A DNA stretch of 64,000 nucleotides from an uncultured Clostridia bacterium (GTDB lineage Bacteria > Bacillota > Clostridia > Christensenellales > Borkfalkiaceae), in assembly GCA_947630325.1 (NCBI GenBank), contig CANRHB010000002.1, positions 1-64,000 on the forward strand, given 5' to 3'. The notes below the pieces were generated by a model. The model did no database searches and was not told the origin of the DNA. It saw only the letters and a list, made by a program, of their open reading frames with translations. Positions 36,638 through 46,300 of the stretch are shown here, one piece after another; within the stretch, counting starts at the first letter, position 1; each line of letters begins with the position of its first letter. Made by a program: the position numbers and the translations under genes.

Positions 36638-36970
36638 ATAAATTTTTTGTATTTATCTATAATTATTTATAATATTTCGCATAAAAAATATTAGCCTGGC
36701 TTGTACCCGGGAAAGAAATGGTAATTTGCAACAAAAAAGGATTTTTTGAAACATTATGTTGTTTTTATTATAATTCTTTCCGTATTTGTGCTTTCACAAA
36801 AATATTTTTGAAAGACGGCCCTCTTCAACGGGTTTCTTTTCCCCTCCAAAAAGACAAAAGCCGCTTGCATATTATTTTATTATTATGCAAAGTTCCAGCA
36901 TGACAACGGGCGCTTGAAAAAATTAAGGCAAGAGCGGACGGGCTTTGTAGCGCTTCCAAGGAATTTCATT
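36638..36970. other. AT-rich intergenic stretch without a recognisable gene
   Basis: A plus-strand frame of 61 codons at 36718-36903 has no ribosome site and no recognisable content. No RNA gene or repeat is seen. Confidence 0.5.
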
Positions 36971-37013
36971 AAAAAATCGACCGAGTCTCGAATCGTTTTC
37001 AAGATCGGCCGAT
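36971..37013 (-). terminator. Terminator of the surface-protein/ABC operon
   Basis: Arms 36976-36992 and 36998-37013 form a long stem with one bulge. On the minus strand it reads ATCGGCCGATC, then the second arm and TTTTT. It lies 45 bases after the stop at 37058. Confidence 0.8.
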
Positions 37014-37057
37014 TTATATCTATTATTCCGTTGTCCATAGAAAAATCTGTTCGGTGG

Positions 37058-40000
37058 TCAGAATAGCGGGAAGGGGGAGACGCCCTTGTATTTGAGGCCC
37101 ATTTGCTCGTCGTTCAACTGCTTCGTGTAGTCGTTCGCCGTCCCGCTCCCGTACATGTAGAAATTGAAGTCGCGCGTGCCCGCCGCGCTCGGAAGAAGTT
37201 CCCCCTGCCGCCGCATCGAATCGTCCGTCCCGTTTTTGAGAATGGAGATGTTGACGTTGACATAGAGGAAATCGCTCAGCGAGGCTTTGAGTTCGGAAAG
37301 GTCCACCGAGGAGTAGTTTCTGCCCCCGCCGTAAAGCGCGATGCCGCCGTGCACGAACTGTCGGGCGTTTTCGCCCTCCCCCACCGTTTCGATGACGTTC
37401 CCATAGTCGTCCGCATGGTCCCTCATGACGAAATTGAGCATACTCTTGATGTCGAGTTTGAGCCACTGCTGGAGGGCCCCCGTGGGCGATTCGATGAGGG
37501 TGGAGGCGTCCACCAAGGAGAGGTCCTTCCAATCATAGAGGCGGACGTCCCCCTTAAGGCGCAGAACGGAGGCAAAAGAGGTGCCGCCAGATCTCTCCCA
37601 TTCCTTTGTAAAGTTGCGCCATGTGTGGTCGCCCGCGCCGCCATAGAGGAAACTCCCCGCGAAGTTGCTCTCTACGCCCACAGTAAAGAGCCCGCTCGTT
37701 TCGAGCACCGAATCCTCCAAGGTGACGTCGGTCATGACATACTGGCGGTAGAACCACGGGTCGTTGAAGAGCGCGCCGCCGTCCTGTGCGGTGTAGTTGT
37801 TGGACGCGGAGGAGCCGTTCTTCTTGATTTCGGGATAAGCCTTGCCATTTTGGTCGGTCAGAACGGGTTCGGCCCCGCCCGAAAGAGAGGCGCGGAGCGC
37901 CCTGTTTGCGCCGATCTTGAGAATGAATTCCCGTCCCTGCGAGAGGATGCAACCGCGGATGCCGACGTTGATGCGTTCGCCGTCGCACCCGCCGTTCTCT
38001 GCGAGGCTGTCGATGAAATAACGGGTCCCGCCGGTGTTGCCGCCATAGGCGCGGACGACGTTCCGCCCGTTGCGGACGCGGCAGTTGACGATCTGCGCGT
38101 CTGCGTTGATCTCGAGCGTCGTGCCCGTAAGGTTGAGATTGGAAAGGTCGTATCCGCCGTCCTCTCCTTTGAGCGATCCGTCGCTGCAACCGAGCAGGTT
38201 GACCCCATAGAGCGTGACGTTCTTCGTGCGGATGAGGAAGGCGATATTGTCCTGCCCCGCGACGCTCGCCATGGACCTGTAGTTCACGAAATAGAGCGGG
38301 CCGCGGTAGTGTTTCAAAAGAGGAGAGCCCGTGCTGTCCAGCGCGTGGGTGTAGTTGTCGGCGTCGATGTACTTCCCGTTGCCGTACACGTCGTTTTTGA
38401 ACTCCATGACATAGGAGACATAGGGTTCGGCGGCGTTCGGGTCGGACGTTGCCGCATACCACTCCGTGTTGTAGGTGGAGCGCATACGGTGGCTCAAAAG
38501 GAGGCTGTCGCGCACGTCAGCGGAGAACACGTTCCCCTTTTCGTCCGTGCCGAGCTTAATGTTCTCGGTAAGGACGACCTTCTTCCCCTCCTCCGTCGCC
38601 TTGACGAGTTCGGGCGCGTTTTTGACGGCAACTGCGTCGTGCACGACGTTGAGGGTAAGCGTTGTGGCCACTTTGGTATGGAAGGCCTCGTTCCCCAGCC
38701 AATAGAACGTGACGGTGACCGTTCCCGTTCCGAGCGGAATGAGCGTAAAACTTTCGTCCACCTTTGCGACCTTCTCGTTATCCACAGAGCAGGCGATGCC
38801 CTTGATCTCCTTTGCGTCTGCCGCCGTATAGCTTCCGTCCTCGGCAAAGGTGCCGAACACATAGACGTTCAACGGATAGGTGTTGGAGACCGTCGCTCCG
38901 CCTTCGCCGTATTTCAATCCCGCGACGGTATAATACTGCGCGAGGTCGACTTTGACGTTGTTGACGATCTGGATGGCGCTGACCTTGTTGAATACGGTAA
39001 GGAAGATCTCCTGCGTTTTGCGCTCCTCCTGATAGATCGCGGTGGCGCGGAGGACGTAACTCCCCTCCTGCGCGGCTTTGACCTTTGCCGAAGCGCCCTC
39101 CGCCGTAAGGACCCCGTCCGTCTTTTCGCCGTTAAAACTCTCGATCTCCCAGCGGTATTCGACGTCCTTTGCGCCGTCCGTGGCGACCGCATAAAAGGAG
39201 ACGGCGTTGCCCGTGATGAGGGCGGCCTCCCTCCTGCCCGCCTCCTCGGAGATGGGCATATCCGAAAAGACCGAAAACTCGAAGGGCGCGAAACTAAAGA
39301 GAAGATCGACTTTCGTGCTCCCGATTTGGATCGTGGCGGGGAAACTGTCGTTTGCCTCCCCTGCGATCTTGATATTCAAGATATATTTTCCGTCGCCGAG
39401 CCGCGTAAAGGGATCCGCGGGATCGAGGGAGGCGAAACTGCCCGCGTCGAACCCTGCGGCCGTAAAGGAGCCGCTCCCCTCGAGGTACAGCTTTGTTTCC
39501 TTCGTCCCCTCCACGAGCTGCACGGTGTGTTCCTTGCTCCCGTTGACGACCGCCTCGCCCGCTTGAGGCTTTGCGACGTTGCAGGTGACCGTCTTTGTGA
39601 TCGTGCCGTTGACGCCCCCGGGAACGGAGACGGTGAACACCGTGCTCCCCGAAAATGGCAGAAACAGCGTCTTTTTGCCCGGTTCGATCTCGGCATAGTT
39701 GGCGTTGACAATATTATAAGAGTATTCGGTATATCCCGCGGGCAAGATGGAGACGTCATAATGATAGGTCCCCGCGGGAATGCCGTCCGCGGCATAGCCC
39801 CCCTCCCGCGCCTCGATAAGGTCCGCCCCGTCCTCGTCCGACAGAGAGAACGAGAAATCGTATGGCTTGGAGGAGACGACGGAGACGGCGACCGAATCGG
39901 TAAAGCCCTTGTCCTTGCTCGTTGCCGTGACCGTGATATTCCCCTCCGCCTTCGGGACGATCCTATACTTATAGGCATTCCCCTCCTCCGCGCTCTCGTC

Positions 40001-40276
40001 CTTGACCCTGACGAGATCGACGACGGACGGGTCGCTCGGCGTAAGCGTATATTCCTTGTTGGTCGCGTTCCCCGGAGAGACTTCGGCCTTGAGATACATC
40101 TCGGGCGATTCTGCCATATCCATGAAGATCGTGCCGTCCTTGGCGTCCTCCGAAAGCAAGGTGATCCCGTTGACCGAAATGTTTACCCCGAGGCTCACAA
40201 GGTTGACCGAGGAAAAGATGACGAGCACAAACACCATGGGAAGCACGAGAATGAGTGCGATCAGCGTTTTTCGCAT
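37058..40276 (-). CDS. Membrane-anchored extracytoplasmic Ig-like protein, last gene of the ABC operon
   Basis: 1072 residues. One N-terminal helix (LIALILVLPMVFVLVIFSSV) acts as an uncleaved anchor or signal, with the rest outside. Several bacterial Ig-like (Big) segments are suggested by alternating strands with ITVTATSKDKGFTDSVAVSV and similar. The middle part (ANYAEIEPG to about residue 600) is beta-rich. Residues about 650-900 contain NVTLYGVNLLGCSDG and INVGIRGCILSQG, typical of a right-handed beta-helix. No enzyme motif is recognised. Its ATG overlaps the permease stop by one base (TGATG), so its amount is tied to the transporter. An extracytoplasmic partner of the ABC exporter, comparable in position to GldG next to GldF/GldA, is a possible reading but rests on gene order only. 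Confidence 0.75.
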   Translation of the reverse strand: MRKTLIALILVLPMVFVLVIFSSVNLVSLGVNISVNGITLLSEDAKDGTIFMDMAESPEMYLKAEVSPGNATNKEYTLTPSDPSVVDLVRVKDESAEEGNAYKYRIVPKAEGNITVTATSKDKGFTDSVAVSVVSSKPYDFSFSLSDEDGADLIEAREGGYAADGIPAGTYHYDVSILPAGYTEYSYNIVNANYAEIEPGKKTLFLPFSGSTVFTVSVPGGVNGTITKTVTCNVAKPQAGEAVVNGSKEHTVQLVEGTKETKLYLEGSGSFTAAGFDAGSFASLDPADPFTRLGDGKYILNIKIAGEANDSFPATIQIGSTKVDLLFSFAPFEFSVFSDMPISEEAGRREAALITGNAVSFYAVATDGAKDVEYRWEIESFNGEKTDGVLTAEGASAKVKAAQEGSYVLRATAIYQEERKTQEIFLTVFNKVSAIQIVNNVKVDLAQYYTVAGLKYGEGGATVSNTYPLNVYVFGTFAEDGSYTAADAKEIKGIACSVDNEKVAKVDESFTLIPLGTGTVTVTFYWLGNEAFHTKVATTLTLNVVHDAVAVKNAPELVKATEEGKKVVLTENIKLGTDEKGNVFSADVRDSLLLSHRMRSTYNTEWYAATSDPNAAEPYVSYVMEFKNDVYGNGKYIDADNYTHALDSTGSPLLKHYRGPLYFVNYRSMASVAGQDNIAFLIRTKNVTLYGVNLLGCSDGSLKGEDGGYDLSNLNLTGTTLEINADAQIVNCRVRNGRNVVRAYGGNTGGTRYFIDSLAENGGCDGERINVGIRGCILSQGREFILKIGANRALRASLSGGAEPVLTDQNGKAYPEIKKNGSSASNNYTAQDGGALFNDPWFYRQYVMTDVTLEDSVLETSGLFTVGVESNFAGSFLYGGAGDHTWRNFTKEWERSGGTSFASVLRLKGDVRLYDWKDLSLVDASTLIESPTGALQQWLKLDIKSMLNFVMRDHADDYGNVIETVGEGENARQFVHGGIALYGGGRNYSSVDLSELKASLSDFLYVNVNISILKNGTDDSMRRQGELLPSAAGTRDFNFYMYGSGTANDYTKQLNDEQMGLKYKGVSPFPLF

Positions 40277-42021
40277 CAGATACCACCTCCCGAGAATTCA
40301 TAGTATTTTTCTTCGAGCCTAAACAGCATATAGAACAGCGCAAGCCCCACGGCAAGGAGCGCAAGCCCCGCCGTCAATAGATAGGTCAGAGCCCCGTATT
40401 CGAACTTCCGCAACACGGAGAGAACTTTCAAAACAAACACGAGCCCGCCCACCGCGAAGGAGAGCAGGATCCCCATGACAATGATCGCGGACACGGTGCC
40501 CGACGCCTCCTTGATCTCGCCGTCGTCCTCCGTGGAGAACTTGGCGTGGTTGAAGTCGTAACGGGTAGCGACCGCGATATTGACGAAACTAAAGAGTACG
40601 CCGATAAAGGCGACGAATGCGGCGTCCCCCCAGCCGATGAGCCCCGTCGCCAAAAGAAGCACAGCGGAGAGAAACTGCGAGAGCGCCGTGACGAAAAGAC
40701 AGAGGACGATCTTGGAAAAGAACACCGTTTTATAGCCGATGGGAAGCGCCTTTACCGTGTAGAACATTTCCCCGTCGCGGCTGATGTTCGTTGCGCAGAA
40801 GATGTTGGTAAGCGCGCCGAAGAGGATCGTTAAAAAGAGGGCGAGTTCGAGATTGCAGTTGAGCCCGACCAGATTGTCGACGAGCGACGCCCCCACATCC
40901 ATGCAGAAATATACCATCAACGGCATGATGAGCGCAACTGAGAAATAGGAGAACATATAGGACGGCGTGCGGAAAATGAGCAGGAACTCCTTTTTGAGAA
41001 GGGCCGTAAAGGCGCTGTGCCGTTGCCGCAGATGAGAGGAGCGGAGCGCATAGGCCGTGCCCTCGTTGCGGCTCCTCAATGCCTTGCCGAGAATGTTCTT
41101 TATGATGAGGAGGGAAGCCAACAGGCAGACGGCGGCAAGAAGCGCAAGCCACAGCCAATTCCACATCGGATCGTCTAACACGGTGACCCTGTTTGCCGCA
41201 GAATTGCCCGACATGATCGTGGCGAACCACACGGCGGGATAGAGAAAGGCGCATACTCTTCCGATGATGTTCATCACCATTTCGCTGAAGAAGTACCGCA
41301 CTGAGTCGCCGAGGAGCATTTGCTTTACGCCGCCGAGGATCAACGAATACAGCCAGAAGGCGACGCCGAGTAGGGCCGTCAACAGAATGAAGGTGATGAC
41401 GAACCGCTCCCGTAAGATCCGCTTGAGCGCCTGATACGGCAGTACCAGAACGGAGGCGATCGCTATCGTGATGAGCGGCAAAATAAAACAGATGAGAACG
41501 GTGCTCATCCAATACGAGGAGGAGGTATTCAGCCCCGAATTGAGGGCGAACGTCGTGTTTACGGTGAATACCGCCACGAACGCGATCATCAGCTGGGAAA
41601 AATAGATGTTGACGAGTTTTGCGACAAACAGCGTCTTTTCGTTGATGGGGAGCGCGGAGAAGATCTTCATGTCGTCGGCCGCAAACAGTTCCCTGCCGAT
41701 GCTTCCGACGCAACCGATCACCATACCGAAAATGACCGCCGTGTAGAGCATAGTGAACAGCTCCCGCGCGCGGTCGTGAAAGTCCTCCCCCGCCACTTTG
41801 ACGCCGATGTAGATCTCGACAAATTGCCCAAAGAAAATGATAAAGAGCGCCGCGATCGCGGCGATGAGAACAAGACGCAGAAGAAAGCCCAATAAATCGA
41901 ACTGCCCCGCACGGAATGAGGAACGCCGCTCTTCGGAGCCCTTCCTTACGAGCGCTTTCACCGTTTTGAAACGGATGCGGTCCCTCTTCCGTTCGCTTGC
42001 GCCCTCAGACCTGTTGTTCAT
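40276..42021 (-). CDS. ABC-2 type exporter permease
   Basis: 581 residues with about twelve hydrophobic helices, for example LVLIAAIAALFIIFFGQFVE, LYTAVIFGMVIGCVGSIG and, near the end, TYLLTAGLALLAVGLALFY. The motif FAADDMKIFSALPINEKTLFVAKL is typical of large putative ABC exporter permeases (ABC_tran_2-like). The double-length size suggests a fused pair of six-helix units. A basic N-terminal tail precedes the first helix. The start overlaps the ATPase gene by 17 bases. It pairs with the ATP-binding protein at 42005-42775; the substrate is unknown. Being between giant surface-protein genes, transport linked to the cell envelope is likely. Confidence 0.85.
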   Translation of the reverse strand: MNNRSEGASERKRDRIRFKTVKALVRKGSEERRSSFRAGQFDLLGFLLRLVLIAAIAALFIIFFGQFVEIYIGVKVAGEDFHDRARELFTMLYTAVIFGMVIGCVGSIGRELFAADDMKIFSALPINEKTLFVAKLVNIYFSQLMIAFVAVFTVNTTFALNSGLNTSSSYWMSTVLICFILPLITIAIASVLVLPYQALKRILRERFVITFILLTALLGVAFWLYSLILGGVKQMLLGDSVRYFFSEMVMNIIGRVCAFLYPAVWFATIMSGNSAANRVTVLDDPMWNWLWLALLAAVCLLASLLIIKNILGKALRSRNEGTAYALRSSHLRQRHSAFTALLKKEFLLIFRTPSYMFSYFSVALIMPLMVYFCMDVGASLVDNLVGLNCNLELALFLTILFGALTNIFCATNISRDGEMFYTVKALPIGYKTVFFSKIVLCLFVTALSQFLSAVLLLATGLIGWGDAAFVAFIGVLFSFVNIAVATRYDFNHAKFSTEDDGEIKEASGTVSAIIVMGILLSFAVGGLVFVLKVLSVLRKFEYGALTYLLTAGLALLAVGLALFYMLFRLEEKYYEFSGGGI

Positions 42022-42775
42022 TGTGTAAAAAGTACTCCTCGAAATCGAATGTGGGATCTTGTGCGTATATCTTCTTTACATCCAGCCCGTCCGCCTGCAT
42101 CCCCTTGCGGATGAGAACGACGCGGTCGCACAGCTTCGCTACCGTTATCAGCGCATGGGAAGAAAAGAGAATGGTATTCCCCTTCTTCACATATTCATGC
42201 ATGAAATCCTGCACGGCGCGCATCGTCCTCGGGTCCAGCCCCGTCATCGGCTCGTCCAGGATCCACAGTTTGGGCTCGTGGATGAGCGATCCCATCATGC
42301 AGATCTTCTGCCGCATCCCGTGCGAATAGGACGAAATCAGATTCTCAATGGGCTTTCCGAGACGGAATACCTCCTCAAGCGCCTCAAGACGCGGCTTCCG
42401 CAACTCCGTGGGCACATTGTAAATGTCCGCCATGAAATTGATGTATTGAAGCCCCGTCATCTTGATGAACGTCGCATGGTTGTCCGTCACAAAACCCATG
42501 TTCGCCTTCGCGGCCTCCGCGTCCTTGCGGATGTCGTACCCCGCGATCGTGATCGTCCCCTTCTCAAAGGGCAACATCCCCTCGAGACACTTCAGGGTGG
42601 TAGATTTCCCCGCCCCGTTGTGCCCGAGGAGCCCCACGATCTCCCCTTCGTAACAGTCAAAGGAGATGTCCGTGATCGCCCAATCCGCTTTGCGCGAATA
42701 CTTCTTGCATAGCCCCCGTATGCTGAGAACCACCTGTCTTTCGGCCGTCTCCGCGGGGGCAGTGTCTTGTGCCAT
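42005..42775 (-). CDS. ABC transporter ATP-binding protein
   Basis: 256 residues from the ATG at 42775 with GGAAGGAAA upstream; the frame is open 32 codons earlier but those overlap the end of the lipoprotein gene. Walker A is GLLGHNGAGKST, the signature is SSYSHGMRQK (a common ABC-2 variant of LSGGQ), Walker B is LWILDEPMTGLD, and the H-loop is FSSHAL. These are the features of ATPases that energise ABC-2 exporters (GldA/CcmA-like group). It lies 13 bases after the small lipoprotein and overlaps the permease gene. Confidence 0.92.
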   Translation of the reverse strand: MAQDTAPAETAERQVVLSIRGLCKKYSRKADWAITDISFDCYEGEIVGLLGHNGAGKSTTLKCLEGMLPFEKGTITIAGYDIRKDAEAAKANMGFVTDNHATFIKMTGLQYINFMADIYNVPTELRKPRLEALEEVFRLGKPIENLISSYSHGMRQKICMMGSLIHEPKLWILDEPMTGLDPRTMRAVQDFMHEYVKKGNTILFSSHALITVAKLCDRVVLIRKGMQADGLDVKKIYAQDPTFDFEEYFLHNEQQV

Positions 42776-42788
42776 ACAATTTCCTTCC

Positions 42789-43397
42789 TCAATATTCGAA
42801 TGTAAGTACGATCGAAACGTCCGAACTCCCGGATACGTATGTGATCCCGATCTCCCCGACGTGCGTCTCATCCGTCACGATCTTGAGCGTCAAGCCGTGG
42901 ACGGGCGCGGGTAGGCTCTCGCCGATCCCGAACACGGAGGCGTAATACCCGTCCCCCACTTCCCCGACAAACACGCCGTCCTTTACGTCCATTGCCGTAA
43001 AATACGAGGCGTTGAGGTTGAGTTCGGACACGAACGTCCCCGCTCCCACCGTTTCGTTCACGGACGTTGTGCTATACGCCTCGGCCGCGTCCGTCGTGTT
43101 GAGGGTCTTCACCGTCCCCGTGACGGTATAGCCGTCCCCCTCTTTTTTGTAGCTTCGCTTGCTCTCATACTGCGTGAGCGCGCCATGCTTGATCTCGACG
43201 TTGCGCCAAATCTCCGTCGCCTCGCCGATCTTTGCATACTTTCCCTCCACGAGATCCACAAGTTCCTCGAGGGTGGGACCGTCCACGTCGTCGGAAGGGT
43301 CCACGGGCTTGTTGGGATCGACAAGCGTCTCTTCACATGCCGTTACCAGAAACAGGCAGGAAACCGCCAAAACAAGTGCGAGAAAGATTTTTTTCAT
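42789..43397 (-). CDS. Small lipoprotein of the ABC/surface operon
   Basis: 202 residues. The signal peptide ends in lipobox LFLVTACE. A Pro/Asp linker leads to a predicted helix (TLEELVDLVEGKYAKIGEAT) and a beta-rich domain with YKKEGDGYTVTGTVKTL. No named family is recognised. The start overlaps the stop of the giant gene by one base (TAATG), with GGAGG ahead of it. A lipoprotein between the surface giant and the ATPase might be a substrate-binding or assembly factor; this is inference from position. Confidence 0.75.
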   Translation of the reverse strand: MKKIFLALVLAVSCLFLVTACEETLVDPNKPVDPSDDVDGPTLEELVDLVEGKYAKIGEATEIWRNVEIKHGALTQYESKRSYKKEGDGYTVTGTVKTLNTTDAAEAYSTTSVNETVGAGTFVSELNLNASYFTAMDVKDGVFVGEVGDGYYASVFGIGESLPAPVHGLTLKIVTDETHVGEIGITYVSGSSDVSIVLTFEY

Positions 43398-46300
43398 TAC
43401 AGGATACCTCCTTTCAACGTGATATAGGCAAGCCCGATGAGCGCGCTGAGCGCCGCCGTTGCCGCAAAGAGCGCCTCGATGAGCGAACCCGCGATCGCCT
43501 CCGCCGTCTCAGCTACATCCCCCACGTCGGCAAGTTCATTCCATGCCTCCACAAGTCCGCTGTACTGCGTGAGCCGCTCGGCAGCTAACTCCTTTTCCGT
43601 CTCCGTCATCCCCGCGAGGATCCCCGCGATCTCCTTGATGTCTCCAAAGTCGTCCGCTGTCAAGGCGTTTTTGTCCTTCCCCGCCGCAAGTTCGGCAAGA
43701 CGGCTGAGCTTTTGCTGCAATGCCTCGGTATATCCGTCCGCATCCGTTACGATGACCGTGAATACCGCCGTGCCGCTGTAGTTCGAATCGTCAACCGTCA
43801 CCGTGATCTCATATTCTCCCGTTGCCGTAAGCGAGGAGGCAGAGAGCGTCGTTTTGAGCGTCTTGTTCGAAGTACCCTCTCTGTATGTCACCCCGCAGGA
43901 GAGTTCGAGCGCAAGCCCCGTAAACGTGACGCGCAGGGTACGCGTCCCTTCTCCTGTGAAGTCCCCTCCCGTTGCGGTCATGAAGAAGATCGCATTCTCA
44001 TCGTCCGTGATGTCGCGCTTGTTCACCGTGTATACGCCCGCCTTGCCGCTCTGGGGATCGCCGTCCTTGCTGTATGCGCCCTTGAACGTCACGGCATAGT
44101 TCCCGTTTGCGGAAACGCCCGTAAGCGCGTAACTTCCCGCGTCGGTCGCCCCCATGGTAAGCGTGATTTGAAGGTCGTCTAACTCTTCGCCAGCCGCAAG
44201 CGGGGTATTTGCATCAAGTTCCCACTTGGAATTATCCAAGTTATATTTGTGCTCGTAATTGTAGGTGTCGCTCTGGTCGGCTATCGTCACCGTCACGGGA
44301 CGGGGCGTGATCGTGAATACCCCGTTCACCCATTCCACTTCATAGTTGGAGTTCGCCGCCGTGCCCGTGATCGCATAGCCGCCTGCCTTGACGTTGACGC
44401 CCTCCGCCTTTTTGAGCGCCACGTGGAGATCGTCACCGCTTTCGATCGCGCCGCTATCTACCGTCCAATCCGTGCCCATATTTTGGGTAAGCGTGGGCTC
44501 CGTGCCGTCGTACACCTTCTCCTTGGAAACGATCGTGACTGTGATCTTCTTCGCCGTGACCGTATAGGTGCCGTTTTTATGGTCTTCGCCCCAGCTCCCC
44601 GCGAACGTGACGGTGTAGTTGCTCTCTGCGGCCGTGCCCGAGATCATGTAGCTTCCGACGCCAAGGCGGGTCCCCGCTCCCGAGAGCGTAAGCGTCACCT
44701 TCAAATCGTCCTTGGTGTCGCCCGTGCCGAGCGCCCCCTCCTCCACAGAGAAGGTCAATGCCGCCGTCTCCGCGCCGTACACTGCAGTGATGTCTTCCAC
44801 CGTCACCTTGATGGCCTTCTTTGTGATCGTAAGTTGCCCCTCGGTGAATGTGACTTGATAGTCTTGATTGCCCGCAACACCCTGGATGTTATAGGTGCCG
44901 ACGTTCCACTTCTCGCCCGCGTTCACTGCGGTAAGGGTGATTTGAAGATCGTCCTGCCCTTCGATGGCGTTCTGCAATGTCGTCCATCTATCCTGTTCAA
45001 GCACAGGAGCCTCGCCCGTATACACGAGAGACTGGTCATTTATCGTCACCGCGATCTGCTTCGCCGTGATCGTGAACACGATCGCCGCGGGCGAACCCGT
45101 ATAGTTGCCCTTGCCCTCGACGGTGACCTCTGCCGCGCCCGCGTGCACGTTGTTACTGTACTTGGGCGTGAAATCGTTGCCCGTAAGCGTCAACGTCTCT
45201 TCGCCGACCGAAACCGTGACCGTGACATTCGGGGTTTGCGCTTCGCCGTTGTACACGAGGACCCTATTCTCCGCAAGCGCAACGGTTGCGCCCACAAGGC
45301 TCCTCGGTGCGATGGTGAACTTCGTGGAAACGGTGCCCGAGAAGTTCCCCTTGCCCGTAACTTTTACAACGGCTTCGCTCCCCGCGTTGGTGTTGTTCTC
45401 GTAAGCCGTTTCAAACTCCGAAACCGCGAGTTCCCCACAAGTGACGGATTTTACCGTGGGTTTGATCTGTTCGCCCGTGTAGGTGTAGTCGCCCGCTTCA
45501 AGCACGATCGTCACTTCGCTCTCTGTAAGCGCCTTCGGCGTGATCGTGAACGTCGTGGAAATGTCGGTTTCATACTTCTCGCCGTTGTCCGATGTGAAAG
45601 TGATGTGCGCGGTCACCAAATAGCTCCCCGCATCTTTCATTTCGTGAACGGCTTCGCCCTCGGTGTTGTTCTTATGATAGGTGAACATCGTTTCGCCGAA
45701 AGTCCCCTTTGTCTCGCCGCCGGGATCGCCGAGCGTGACTTCGACCGTGTGCGCTTTTCCGTTATAAACCGCCGTCATGATATCGGGGAATTTGACATTT
45801 GCGAAAACTTCGGCAGTGACGGTATACGCCTCCTTACCGCTCCCCGCAACAACATTATAGTTTTCCCACTCCGATTTTTCAATCGTGACGGTAATGTCGT
45901 ATTTGCCTTCCGCGCTCTGCGCATCCACGGTGCAGGAGAGATTGTAAATCTCGTCTTTTGCCGCTTCAAACTTCTCTTTGTCTACAGGGAAGAGGCCGTC
46001 CGCCCTTGCGGTGAGCGCAACCCGCTGCTGCCCCTTGGGTGAATGCTTGGGATCCGGCGTAATCGTTAGCGTCGCCTTTTTGATCTCAAAGTTCAACGTG
46101 AACTCGCCCTTGAAGTTATCCTTGCCCGTTACGGTGATCGTTGCCTGCCCGGCGTTTGTGTTGCTATCATAGCCGAGTTCATAATAGGAACTAATATCGC
46201 CCGTAATGCCTTCAAGCGTGAAGTTGATAGTAGGCGTCCATGCCTCCCCTTTGTATACAAAACCACCCTCGGGCGTTTGCACCGTTGCGCTTGACGATTT

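Noticed and set aside
36718..36903. 61-codon plus-strand ORF in the intergenic gap
   Set aside because: No ribosome site, no promoter, and AT-rich sequence with Phe/Lys/Leu-rich translation typical of chance.
37103..40303. Plus-strand open frame of 1066 codons
   Set aside because: It is the antisense shadow of the 1072-residue Ig-like protein. Its product is Arg/Val/Asp-rich without motifs, and there is no ribosome site or promoter.
43397..43480. LPXTG sorting signal at the end of the giant surface protein
   Set aside because: The C-terminus has a hydrophobic helix but no LPXTG-like motif before it and no basic tail, so sortase anchoring is not supported.
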